DNA of 64,000 bases, taken from the NCBI GenBank assembly GCA_017311185.1, contig JAESUZ010003409.1, forward strand, positions 124,001 to 188,000, read 5' to 3'. A program made the translations under genes and the position numbers. Below are positions 54,260 through 64,000 of this stretch, piece by piece. The stretch is from Proteles cristata cristata. Lineage: Eukaryota > Chordata > Mammalia > Carnivora > Hyaenidae. Below the pieces are notes generated by a model. The model was not told where the DNA came from. It saw nothing but the letters and a program-made list of their open reading frames with translations, and ran no database searches. Within the stretch, counting starts at the first letter, position 1. Each line of letters opens with the position of its first letter.

Positions 54260-57200
54260 TCTTTATGGAAACTTCTTACCCCTGTCACCCCCACATGGGC
54301 TGAGTGCCTGGACACCTCCCTCTTCCTTTGGAGCTCAAACTGAACAGTTCCTGCGATCCCGTTCAGGACTTGGGGTTTCTGTTGCAGAGCCCTGTTTCGC
54401 TTTGACCTGAGTGATGTCATCTGGCTCACCTGTTTCTCTACTTTATCACCATGAGGTGTTTTGAGTTGAGCAAGCATGTTGAGGTACTTCTCCAGCACTA
54501 ATCACTGTTATCTTGACCCTGAGTCCTTATGTTGGTTTCTATTCATCCTTGACCTTTAATTGCTTAAAAAATGTATCCCTACTCCACACTTAAAGAAGAA
54601 TCATTTCTGGGAAACGGGCCAACCATTTGGACGGTGACAGCGGTTTGTATCATGAGCTTACCATGGAGGTTCAAGTCGTGAGAGGGAGGCTAGCTTTTAA
54701 ATTCTGTTTGCGGCAAGCCTGCAGGGCTGAGCGAAATGTGCACATGGGGCTCATGGGGCCTCAGTTGTGGGAAGAAAAAATAAGTATCGAAACCTGACTC
54801 GTGTGTCCTGTTATCTTGGAGGAGAGGCTGGGAACCGCGGGTTGTCCCCTAAAGTGGCGATAATCCGACCTCGCCTCGCGCTTACTTCTGCATCTTCTCT
54901 TTATTCCTCCTAGTTTCCAATTTTTTTTGTGTTTTGAAACCTGCGGGCTGGCGGATTGCTTTTCGGAAATATGCGTCTCCCCCATGGCCGCCCGTCTCCA
55001 TGTGTGAGATGTGCTTCCCCGCCCTTTCATGCTGGGTGTGGCTGTCGCCTTCCCGGGCCGGTGAGCCTGCTGTGCCAACGTTGTAAAATGCACTGTTGCA
55101 GCTGGGCTTGCTTTCTAGTTTGTCTAGAAAACAGAGCGTGCCTGGGCTAGCCCACTGGTGCAGGAGGAGGGGACGCGTGGAGAAGAACGACACCAGCCCA
55201 GCGCCCAAGCTGTGCCCAGTCCTCATGAGCAACCCCCAGTTGATCTGCACCTGCTGAGGGGCCTGCCCGAGCCCAGGAGAGCCACCCAGCTGAGACCAGC
55301 CGACATCAGTTGACTTTTGTTTGGTCCATGTATGTGTGAGTTACATAAATGTGCGCTTTTCTATGCCGCTGAAGTTTTTTGCTGTTTGTTACACAAAAAC
55401 TGACTGAAATATTTAAGGCAGGTGAGGGGGAGCACATACGCCCCCACCCCCCAAATATGCCTCTTTGGCATAAGGAGTCTTTTGAGCTGAAGGTAATTGA
55501 GAAAAAGGAGACACAAGCAAAGCTCCCTGCCCTTCTCCTGTTTTCCTCGAAGCAGGACATAAATCAGCAAAGCTGTCGCTCCTCCTGCCTCACTCAGGAA
55601 AGATAAAAGCTCATCACTGGAAACAACTTCAGACCTTGTCAACTTGGAGATGGAATCTACGTAATTTTACTCCCTAGTCTTTATCTCCACACTCGGAAGC
55701 CTAACACTGTTTTCCTTTTCCCTTTTGTTTTTCCACAAATTACAGTTCTTAGTGAAGATGTCATACCAGCCAGAGTTCTAAGCTGCTGCTTTGAGTTACC
55801 TGTTTGTCCTTGGGTGTCTCCCTTGTGCACATGAGGCATACATGTCAATAGACGTCTGCTTCCTTGTCTCTTGTTGATATTTTATTACAGGGATCTCAGC
55901 CAAGAATTCAGAAAAGTAGGGAAGAAATTATTTTTCCTTTCCTCCACAAATGACACGCTTGCCATTACGCGCCAGAACATGGCATCCCATATTGGGTCCC
56001 CAGTCTTTTCTTTCCCTTGTCCTTGAATATCTTAGTTCTCATCATCATTATTTTCTCTCAGTATCCTTTTATGCTTTCTGTTCAGGACACCAGCCTTGGA
56101 TCTCTGTGTCTAATTAGAACTGGGGTCTTGCCTTGTCTCCTTCATTTTCCTCCTGTGGATTAAGGCTATTCCCAACCCTAAGTCCATTGGCTGAAACCTA
56201 TATCTGTTGATATTTGATTTTGCATTTACTTGAACATCTTTTGAGAGATCTTGCTTTTGGGTTCTACCCCTCTCTCATCAGGGAATTTTTCCTCCTGTGC
56301 CTCTAAATGCCAAACCCTTTCTAAACTGCTTCCTGGACCTTTATTTTATTGTCTTTTTGCTTGCTGTGCTTTTAAACATTACGATCTTTTTAACTAAGCA
56401 TCACAGTAATATTTGAAATGTGTAGAAAACCATCAGAGTCGTGCATGACATTACTGCTGCTAATATTGTGATGTATTTTATCCCAGGGACACGGTGAGCC
56501 TAGACCTTGGACACATGTCTGCTTTTCTTCTCCATTCTGTTGTATGCACTTGGCCATGATGCATCCCAATTTGAGTTGTATTTAATGGCATAATGTGGAT
56601 TTATGGCAGTGGGTTGGGTGAGGTGAATGGGCAGGGGCTCTGGAGGGAAAATTGGAACCATCACTTTTCAGAGATGAGACAAAGAAGCAAGAGGAATGAC
56701 ATTGAGCTATGTGGCTGTCTAGACACGCGGCCAGTCATGTGGCACATTGCTTTGCTGGGGTTTGTGTGATTCTCATCCATTGGTCTCTCAACCCAGAAGC
56801 CAGGACTCGTGGTCTTGGACCAACCCACACCTTGTTGTTCTTTGGGCCTCCTTTTCACCTGGGTTCTGTCCACTCCCCTCTGTTCCCATACCGTTCCTAC
56901 AGCGGGGCACACTGCCTCCTTGAATCTCGATTGCTCCTGCCTGCTTGACACCAGCCTCCAGTGCAGCGCCTGGACCTGGGTTTTCCCAGTGGGCTCATCC
57001 ACTACGCCTTACAGACTTTCTCTCGGCAGTGAATGGCTCCTGTTTGAAGCTGTATGAAAATCACTGAGTCAGTTCTTCTAACTTTGGACGTCAGGGGTCA
57101 CCTTCTTTCCAAGGTCCGTGGGCATCTCCTGTAGCTCTCTGCATGTTGCCTACACACCCTCCGATCTGGTTTATGCATTCACTTCCTTTCAGGGCTGTGT

Positions 57201-57800
57201 CACATCCACTGGCCAGGCATTTGACTTGGCAAACCCTGGGAGGGAACGTGTGCTTATGTGCAGATAGTGACAAATGCCGAACTCTCAATGGAAAACGTAA
57301 ATTGGCGGCGGATCACCCAATGCTTCTCGCAGACTTTAAATTGAAACATTCTACTGAACTTACCTGAACTGCAGAATTCTTATAAGTAAACGACCCTTCT
57401 TGGAGTTTATGACTGTGGGCTCACTGCCGAGTGCAAACGTCCTTAGTCTGTGGCATGAAAATCCAGTGAAATAGAACAGGAAAAGTAGCCGAGAGAGAGT
57501 GATAGAGAGAAGGGGGAGGGACAGATACGACAGAGGTAATTTCTTGAAAGGTCTGTGGTTGGTTTTGCAAAGCGCTGGGCGTTCAGGGGCCAGGGGAGCC
57601 CTCCGCTAAGCAATTTGCCAACGGGGCAGGGACCGTTGTGAAAGGGAGGTCCCTGCCCGGACCAGCTGGTGCTGGATGCTGTCACTCACCCCTCTCCCTG
57701 CCACTTTGGAAGAATAGCGACTTTCTATTTTGAATATCAATGTGTGAAGTCAACTGTCCTCCAATCTATACCCACTGCTGGGACAGTTCCAGGGTTTCGG
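54260..57800. other. Long unclassified, low-repeat stretch
   Basis: About 3.5 kb with almost no repeat I recognise and no supported gene. Frames at 54.25-55.6 kb, 56.66-57.06 kb and 57.1-57.7 kb occur on both strands over the same bases and lack domains. It is the least repeat-dense part of the window and could hold unrecognised non-coding elements. Confidence 0.45.
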
Positions 57801-57854
57801 ATTAAATACCCCGCACAAATCTCTTTAAACCTTTCCTAAATAAGAAATTATGCG

Positions 57855-58244
57855 AGGCTCTCTTGAAAGATTCTGGCTCCCAGGGAATTAAAACCTTCAG
57901 CTCTGTTTGCTCTGCGGACAACAAAGTGGCTCGGGAGGCTCCTTCCTAATTGGCTGATGTCTTCCCATCCCGCTGAGAAGCTGCAGGCCCGCCGCACACC
58001 CTTTCTGCAGCGCTCTGCTCGGGGCGGCTGCTGGCGTCTACACTGGGCTCTGGGGTTATTTTTTTTCCCCGCTTGCATTATTCATCTGGAGTGCTGCGCC
58101 AAAATTATCACAAAACGAAAGCTTCACTCCGAGCAAAGTCACATAGAATTGTGGGACCCTCTGCTGCACGGCTGTATGACAATTGTTCCTTGCTCAGCAG
58201 AATTAAGTGTGTTTATATTTGCTGGATTTTTCCCTCTCTTCTAG
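57855..58244. other. Possibly conserved non-coding block
   Basis: Repeat-free sequence with clustered homeodomain-type words (CCTAATTGG at 57947, CATTATTCATC at 58076, AAATTATCAC at 58102, CAATTGTTCC at 58180) beside the CpG-rich region. It ends in a polypyrimidine tract and AG (TTTTTCCCTCTCTTCTAG), a good splice-acceptor match. Conservation cannot be judged from one sequence. Confidence 0.3.
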
Positions 58245-58410
58245 GTTTGTGATGCATGTTCTCTCACAGACCCGGTAAAGATGAAGTCGTCCGTGTGGAT
58301 ATGAGAGATCGGATTTGCCCGGGCCTGTGGTAAAGCTCGGAACCACCGCAGGATGCCAAGGAGACGGTCAGGGAAGCCGCGCCCTAGCCTGACCCCTCAC
58401 TGTTCTCCAG
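58245..58410 (+). other. Candidate non-coding or UTR exon
   Basis: A 166-bp segment bounded by a strong acceptor on the left (pyrimidine tract and TAG at 58242-58244) and a strong donor on the right (CCAG then GTGAGG at 58411). No frame through it matches a known protein, so if real it is more likely a 5' UTR or lncRNA exon. Splice-like signals this good also occur by chance. Confidence 0.25.
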
Positions 58411-58519
58411 GTGAGGGTAAATGGCGTCTGAATAGACATTCTCCGAGCTTCAGTCACTGCGTACAGTCTTCAGAGAGACGTGTCTTTTTACAGACCCCTG
58501 CGGAGGTCGTGATTTCTGT

Positions 58520-59000
58520 CTTCAACACACGGCCTGGGCGAGCGCGAGGGTCACGAGGGCGCCCTGACGGGAGAGCGGGGCAGGCAGGCCTCGGGCACCG
58601 CGGAGCTGCGATGGGCGACACGCTGACCGGCGCGAGGGGGCGAGGGGGCGAGGGGGCGAGGCGGGGAGGCCCAGGCCCAGAGGCCTGCGCTGCCCGGGGC
58701 TCGCCAGCGGAGTGTGGCCTCCTCGGCCCGAGGACCAGGGCGCAGGGAGGAGCTGCTGGAATCCCGGGGAGGTTCGCCACGCGGGCTGCCCGCAGGGGCT
58801 GCGACCCTCCGTCGGGGGCCGCGGCCGGCGCAGAGGCGCTTTCCCTCAGCGCGGTCTGGGGGCTTCCGCCGGGGCCTGCGCGGGCCGAGCCCGGCCGAGC
58901 CAGAGGCCTGGAGCAGGGGGCGGGGAGGGGGCAGGGGCGCCGGGGGCCTGGGGGGGGAGACATCGGGCGTCGGGCTTTGCTGGGGTCCGCTCGGATGCAC
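58520..59000. promoter_or_regulatory. CpG-island-like region
   Basis: High GC with many CpGs, including a small tandem array of GCGAGGGG units at about 58630-58660. Long frames are open on both strands (up to 424 codons) because stops are rare in such sequence. I do not regard them as genes. It lies upstream of, and grades into, the G-rich minisatellite. Confidence 0.45.
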
Positions 59001-59120
59001 GACCTCGGGCCCCTGTCACCCGCCTGACCACGGGCTCTGAGGAGAGCCTGAGTGGGGGCCCCAGCCGGGACACGTCAGCCAGACACCAGGACGCACTTAG
59101 CTCGGGGTTTGGGGTGCGGA

Positions 59121-59802
59121 CGTGCAGGGGCGGGGGTGGGGCCGTGCAGGGCTGGGGCCGCGGCAGGGGTGGGGGGACGCAGGGCGGGGGTGGGGATGCA
59201 GGCGGGGACGACAGGGGCGTAAAATGCGCTATGGGGCAATATGGTGAAAATGCAGGGGATATGGCTGTGATCTGCTGCAAGGGCGGGGCCGCAGAGGGGG
59301 ATGGCCGTGCAGGGGCGGGGGGGACGGCTAGGCGGGGACGGCAGGGGTGGGGGTGGGGCCGTGCAGGGGCTGGGGACGCACGGGGGGACGCACGGGGGAG
59401 GCGGCAGGGCGGGGGGGGACGCACATGGGGTGGGGGGGCCGACAGGGGTGGGGGAGGAGCAGGGGTGGGGGGACGTGCAGGGGTGGGGGTAAAATGTGCA
59501 GGGTGGGGGCGGGACGTGTATGGGCGGGGGGCAGAGGGGGCACTGCAGGGGCGCGGGGGGACGCAGGGGCGGGGGGACGGGGCAGGGGTGGGGTGGGGAA
59601 GCCGTGCAGGGGGCGGGGGGGGACGACGATGGGGACGTACGGGGAGGCGTGCAGGGCCAGTGGGGCAATGTGCAGGGGTGGGGGTGGGGCCGTGCAGGGC
59701 GGGGGGACGTACGGGGGACGTACGCATGAGTGCGTGGTGGGGTGGGGCGGGGGACGTGGGGCTGGGGCCGTGCAGGGGGGGCCGTGCAGGGGCGGGGAGG
59801 GG
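59121..59802. repeat. G-rich minisatellite, strongly strand-asymmetric
   Basis: Irregular tandem repeats of GTGCAGGGGTGGGGGTGGGG, GGGGGGACGCAGGGG and GGGGCCGTGCAGGG. A longer unit recurs at about 59121, 59343 and 59680. G greatly exceeds C on the plus strand, giving many runs of four or more G suited to G-quadruplex formation. The long Gly/Arg-rich (plus) and Pro-rich (minus) frames are translations of it. Confidence 0.88.
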
Positions 59803-60240
59803 ACGCTCAGGAGACCTTCACTGCTGCCCGGAGCGGGGAGGGCGGGGCCCAGAGCAGCCAGTGCCCCGCCTGCGGGTCGAGGAGCGGAGGGGGCAGCGGG
59901 GAGCTGCAGGGGGGTGTCAGTCCCAGGGGGGTGTCAGTCCCGGAAGGGTTTGCAGCGAGGAGAGGCCAGGAGGCCGAGGAGAGTGAGGGGAGCGCGGGGT
60001 AAGGTTGCGGGAAGGTGTGTCTCCCTGGGCGTGGGGAGTAACTCAGTGTATTTATGGGGAAACTGAGGGCGTCAGCAGAGAGTCAGCCAGAGACACAAGC
60101 GAGAGGGCGGGGGTGCTGGTGGCGTGAGAGCTGAAGGGGGGAGAAGGGGAGAGGAAGGGGAGGGGGAGCAGGCAGAAGGGAGGACGAGAGCGGGCGGGGG
60201 AGGAGGAGGCCTGGGGTCAGGGCGCAGGGGACCCTGTCAG
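59803..60240. repeat. Purine-rich GC tract
   Basis: Continuation of G/A-rich DNA with GGGGTGTCAGTCCC repeated twice (about 59911-59941) and a GGGGAGAGGAAGGGGAGGGG polypurine block at 60134-60170. No gene is seen. Confidence 0.6.
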
Positions 60241-60379
60241 CCGGGCCAGGGGAGGGTCACTGTTTTGTGACACAAATGAAGATGGGAATAGATGTGTTGC
60301 TCGAAGGGCGAAGGGAAAGAGGCTCAGGAAGTTCTTATGAGACGGTCCCCATTTCCTGTCTAATACAGGGGAAGGGAGG

Positions 60380-60470
60380 GTAGCGGGAAGATGAGCCCTA
60401 TTATTGTACCCATTTTACAGCTGGGACACTGAGGCAGGTAAGGGATTTAGGGAAGACAGGCAGAGGTGTG
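60380..60470 (-). mobile_element. MIR fragment
   Basis: CTATTATTGTACCCATTTTA, then CAGCTGGGACACTGAGGCAG and GTAAGGGATTTAGG, is a short MIR complement. Confidence 0.6.
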
Positions 60471-62611
60471 AGAGGAAGCTCACGGTTGTGCGGGAGCAGA
60501 GATGAGAGAGCAGTTCCTCTGCCAAGCACCCTCTCTGCCCAGCAGGTGCCACATCCCCACTGTGCCCGGGAGGCACCTGGATCATTCCAGAATGTTCTAG
60601 GCAGTCGCCGGCTGGAGGGGACAGGTGCTCCGAAAGCCCTCAGCCTGCCTCACTGGAGGACAGGCCGCAGAGGGACTGGGGGCGGCAGGTGGCTTCGGGG
60701 TGGATGCGGCAGGCGTGGAGGGAGGGGCTCTTCGTGCCCAGCTCGCCCTCCTCCTCTCTGGCTCTGCCTCTCCCGTCCCTTCTCCTTCCCTCCCGGGGTC
60801 GCTGAGCGTGGCTCTCCGTGGGGCGGTTGAGGGCTCACTCGGAGCCCCGGCACCTTCAGCTCCAAACACGTGCCAAGACTTCTCCCCGGCGAGGCCAGCC
60901 TCTTACCCAGGGAGGCTCCGGGCCCAGGTCACTTTGACACACGCCCCGCCCCCGCTCAGCGCACCTGTTTCTTCCTGTTCATGGGACGTGTGAGATGAAC
61001 TCTCGGGGCCTGGCCTTGCATTGGGACCCCGACTCGCCCACGTTGAGCTGACCAGTCAGGCCCCCGGGGTGTGTTTGCAGAGGGTCTCGGCCAAGGCCGG
61101 ACTTGCTAGCAGCGGGATCTGTCACCTTCCCAGGACCCGCGTGCTGTGTGCAGCCTTGACGACAGCCACTCAGTCTCCGGAATTCCCTCCGGTCGGCATT
61201 CACGTCACCTGCGCATCTTCAAGCCGACTTCATAACACTCACTTCTGCCTCGATTTTCATTCTTCCTGGTGCTGAGCCTTCACGACAGGAAGCCCGAGAT
61301 GCCCGCGGACGGCGCAGCGAGGTTTGTCACCCACGACGGCCGTCGGCTTGGGATGCGTTTCCTCCGTGTGTTCTAGGCTGTGCCCAGACGAGTGTCTTTT
61401 TATTTAATGGTTATTTATTTTCATATTTACTTCCTATTTAAGAGAAACGATACCAGTTTGCATTTATGGCAAGAGAATTGTAAAGTTTCTTTTTAGCACC
61501 ATTTTATTTAACTTAAAAAAAATGAAGTGATCGCCAAGAGAAATAATCAGAGTGGCGGTGGGTGCGGGTATCCCTAAGTGCTAGAGGTGGGAGGGAATGA
61601 CGGTCTTTGGAGAGATCTGGTTTATTAGGAGGGAGAAGTCTTCACTACCACCCCCGACCCCCGCTGGCTCTGCCCCACCTCCTGAAGGATCATGCACCCT
61701 GATGCTCTAGAGTCATCCGGGACACTCTGACCTTCCTGGTCAGGGACTTTCCTCAGTGATTCCCCGAAGAAAGAACAGCAAAGCCCAGAGGTGGACGTAG
61801 AAGGGGCGATCCTCTCCCCCACACTCGACATGACGTGACTTGGACATGCTACGTAGCTTCTCCCTCTCTGAAGGGTCAAGCTGACTGGGCTCCCTGATCT
61901 CGGAGGCTCCCGGTCCTGCCTCCGTCTGACTCTACACCTTCCAAGTGCAACTGCTTTTCCAGGTCTGGGCAGACACAGCCTGAGGGGTGACATGCTGGCT
62001 CCCACTTCCCTGTGCGCATGTGGGTGTGTGTGTGGGGGGGAAATCTTCACAAGGAGGTGCCTGGCAGACTGCGGGGCTGGGTTTGGGGTTGTCGAAGACC
62101 ACTAGATCCTTAGGGAGTAGAGAGCCGCGGTATTGATATTTTAATGTTATTGGAGGTCTTTGGGTGCTGGAGATCTCGAACGGTCTTCAAAATTCCACTT
62201 TCCCTTTTCCCATAGTAACAGGTGCCTCGCTGGCCGCCCTCCCCAGAGCCCCTCGCACCCAGGGGAGGCCTCTTTGCTCCGAGGTGTGTGAGCCGAGGTG
62301 TGTGAGCCGAGGTGCTGTCTCACTTCTGGAGGGAGGGGCTGCGACAGCCAGAGTCTACCTGCCTTGGGCCAGGTAGGTGAGTCAAACAGGCCGGCAGGCG
62401 TGGGCGCTGGGACAGGGATGTTAGAAATGCTCACCTGCAGCCACAAGTGAGAGAGCGTATAACTTTACTGTCCCCTGAGCCGCTGATTTTCGGGGGTTGC
62501 CTTATTCCAGCCGCTCGGGCCCTCCTACCTGTTACACTCTATCCACGCCATGCAGATGTCATGCTCTTCAACCATGCGCGCCTCTTCTGTGTCTTAGCTT
62601 TTAAATATAAC
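60471..62611. other. GC-rich unclassified stretch with one AT-rich island
   Basis: No gene is supported. An AT-rich block of about 150 bp at 61395-61535 stands out in GC-rich surroundings. A 15-bp unit GAGGTGTGTGAGCC is repeated at 62281-62310. Frames on both strands at 60.5-60.9 kb reflect high GC. Confidence 0.45.
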
Positions 62612-63410
62612 AGTACTTTTTAGAGCTGTTGGAGATTCCTGGCGAAATCAAACAGAAAGTATGGAGATTTCCCATATATGCCCTCCCCATCCCCCCAATG
62701 AAGCCTCCCCCACCATCCACATCCCCCCTGCCCCACCCCCTGAGTGGTACTTCTGTTACAGCTGACGGATCTCCGTTGGCACATCATCACCACCCAAAGT
62801 CCGCAGCTTCCGCCAGGGCTCACTCTTGCTGTTGAACACTCTATACATTTTGGCAGGCGCACGATGAAGTGTGTCCGGTACCGCAGTGCCATGTGGAATA
62901 GTTTCCCTGCTGAAGTCTCCTGCGCTCTGTTTATTCCTCTCTCTCTTCATCTTTTCACTGTCTCCGTAGATTTGTCTTCCCCGGAGTGTCGCGCGGGTGG
63001 AATCGTACTGTATGTAGCCTTTTCAGACTGGCCTCTTTTCAGTTAGTAATATGGCACTTAAGGTTCTTACGTGCCTTTTGTGGCTCGAGACCCATTTCTT
63101 TTTTGGTGCTGAATAATATTCCATGGTCTGGAGGGCCATGTATTTTATTTAGCTGCTCACCTGTGTATTTTATTTAGCTGCTCACCTGTGGAAGAACATC
63201 TTGCTCGCTTCCAAGTTTTGGAGATTATGAATAAAGCTGCTATAAACACCAGTGTGCAGGTTTTTGTGTGGACCCAAGCTCTCAACTCCCTTGGGTAAAG
63301 AACAAGAGCAATGCTTGCTGATCATCTGACAAGGGTATGTTTAGTTTTGTAAAAAAACACCAAACTGCTTTCCAAGGTGGCTGCGCCATTTTGCGTTCCC
63401 ACCAGCAACA
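62612..63410 (-). mobile_element. L1M 3' end, antisense
   Basis: TTTTTAGAGCTGTTGGAGAT, TATGGAGATTTCCCATATAT, CACATCATCACCACCCAAAG, GGAATCGTACTGTATGTAGC, AATAATATTCCATGGTCTGG, ATGAATAAAGCTGCTATAAA and CACCAAACTGCTTTCCAAGG run in the order of an antisense L1M 3' UTR and distal ORF2. It contains a 25-bp-period tandem duplication at 63139-63186. Confidence 0.85.
63139..63186. repeat. 25-bp tandem duplication inside the L1 fragment
   Basis: TGTATTTTATTTAGCTGCTC followed by ACC occurs at 63139-63161 and again at 63164-63186 with no mismatch, so the duplication is recent compared with the age of the L1. Confidence 0.93.
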
Positions 63411-63494
63411 GACGAGGCTCCTGGCCAGCCCGTGGCGTGGCACCCTTTTCTTTGCACTTAGCTATTTCTACCTCTTATTATAATGACTTGCTAC

Positions 63495-63570
63495 AAGGTT
63501 ATTGAAGGCAGAGTCTATGAATGGTCCACACTTTTATCCCCAGGAGCACTCGGAGGTTATCTGTAAATAG
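63495..63570 (+). mobile_element. Weak L2-like fragment
   Basis: TTGAAGGCAGAGTCTATGAA, then CACTTTTATCCCCAGGAGCA, resembles the conserved L2 3' region. Short and uncertain. Confidence 0.35.
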
Positions 63571-63669
63571 GCAGATGAAAGTGGGAATGTGTGCATCAGA
63601 AGGAATTGGCTAGCTGGTCATTTGGCCCGTGTGGAAGCCTGGGGTGCGGACCCGGGAGGGTGAGTCAAT

Positions 63670-63780
63670 AGAGTTGCGTTTATAGTTAGGTTCTGGCTCT
63701 GCCAGTTTAATACAGAGCAGTGCTTGCCGAAAACTTAGGCTTCTCACATTTAAAATGAAGACAAAATGTTGACAGGTACC
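63670..63780 (+). mobile_element. Weak MIR fragment
   Basis: GGTTCTGGCTCTGCCAGTTT, then CTTAGGCTTCTCACATTTAA and AATGAAGAC, follows the MIR core in sense with gaps. Confidence 0.45.
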
Positions 63781-64000
63781 TCAGGTCCTGTGGGCCTCCA
63801 GTTATGTGTCGTTTGAAGCTCTCTCTGCCTTGAACACTCTACCTCCTCCTGACTACTTAGCTGTGAGGGTAGGAGTTACTCTCCCTTCTAGGTTCGACCT
63901 AAAGGTCACGGCCACCACCGAATCTCCCTGCCTTTCCTCACGTCCCCCGGAAGATGGATGCCTCTTATCGCATAGATTGTGTGTATTTTTTCACATTGCA

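Noticed and set aside
58353..60066. Open frames of 224, 424 and 239 codons (plus) and 293 and 197 codons (minus)
   Set aside because: They cover a CpG-rich and G-rich tandem-repeat region where stops are rare. The products are Gly/Arg- or Pro-rich low complexity in several overlapping phases, with no domain.

Overview
This is 64 kb of carnivore nuclear DNA, and the sequence points to a cat (Felidae). It holds about two dozen copies of a roughly 210-bp SINE with a tRNA-Lys-type head (GCGCCTGGGTGGCTCAGTCG...GGTTCGAGCCC), a pyrimidine-rich middle (TCTGTGTCTCCCTCTCTCTC) and an AATAAATAAA/A-rich tail. This is the tRNA-Lys SINE of carnivores in the form typical of felids (SINEC_Fc-like). Mammal-wide MIR, L2, hAT-Charlie and ancient L1M pieces fill much of the rest. 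I identified repeat families by reading, not by a database search.

I find no protein-coding gene that I can support. The long open frames are explained otherwise: antisense L1 (12.1-12.7 kb), a TG/CA tract (26.2-26.5 kb), CpG-rich DNA next to an LTR (37.6-38.4 kb) and a G-rich minisatellite (58.4-60.0 kb). The only clearly protein-derived sequence is an L1 ORF2 C-terminus on the minus strand at 49.5-50.56 kb, which carries a frameshift and a nonsense change.

Layout. 1-20 kb: AT-rich and dominated by old L1. It has minus-strand pieces at the left edge, 8.7-10.2 kb, 11.9-14.7 kb and 17.6-18.7 kb, a weak plus-strand stretch at 6.7-8.1 kb, and several SINEs. 20-30 kb: GC-richer, with a small promoter-like CpG cluster at 20.1-20.25 kb, an L1 3' end, a MER5A-like element, a 300-bp TG-rich tract and MIRs. 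30-37 kb: SINE-rich. 37.4-38.4 kb: a solo-LTR-like retroviral LTR running into a CpG island. 39.2-40.1 kb: an old L1 5' UTR in antisense. 40.3-47.5 kb: dense SINEs, an L1MA-like 3' end, an AT-rich tract and a TATCTC microsatellite. 49-52 kb: L1 pieces. 53.7-54.3 kb: one SINE nested in another. 57.8-60.3 kb: a possibly conserved block, a candidate exon, then a CpG-rich and strongly G-asymmetric minisatellite. 62.6-63.4 kb: an L1M 3' end.

The window therefore reads as intergenic or intronic DNA. Nothing here looks like a new multi-gene system. The items most worth testing are the two or three CpG/promoter-like patches, the candidate exon at 58.25-58.41 kb, the G-rich minisatellite and the young SINE insertions with near-perfect target duplications.
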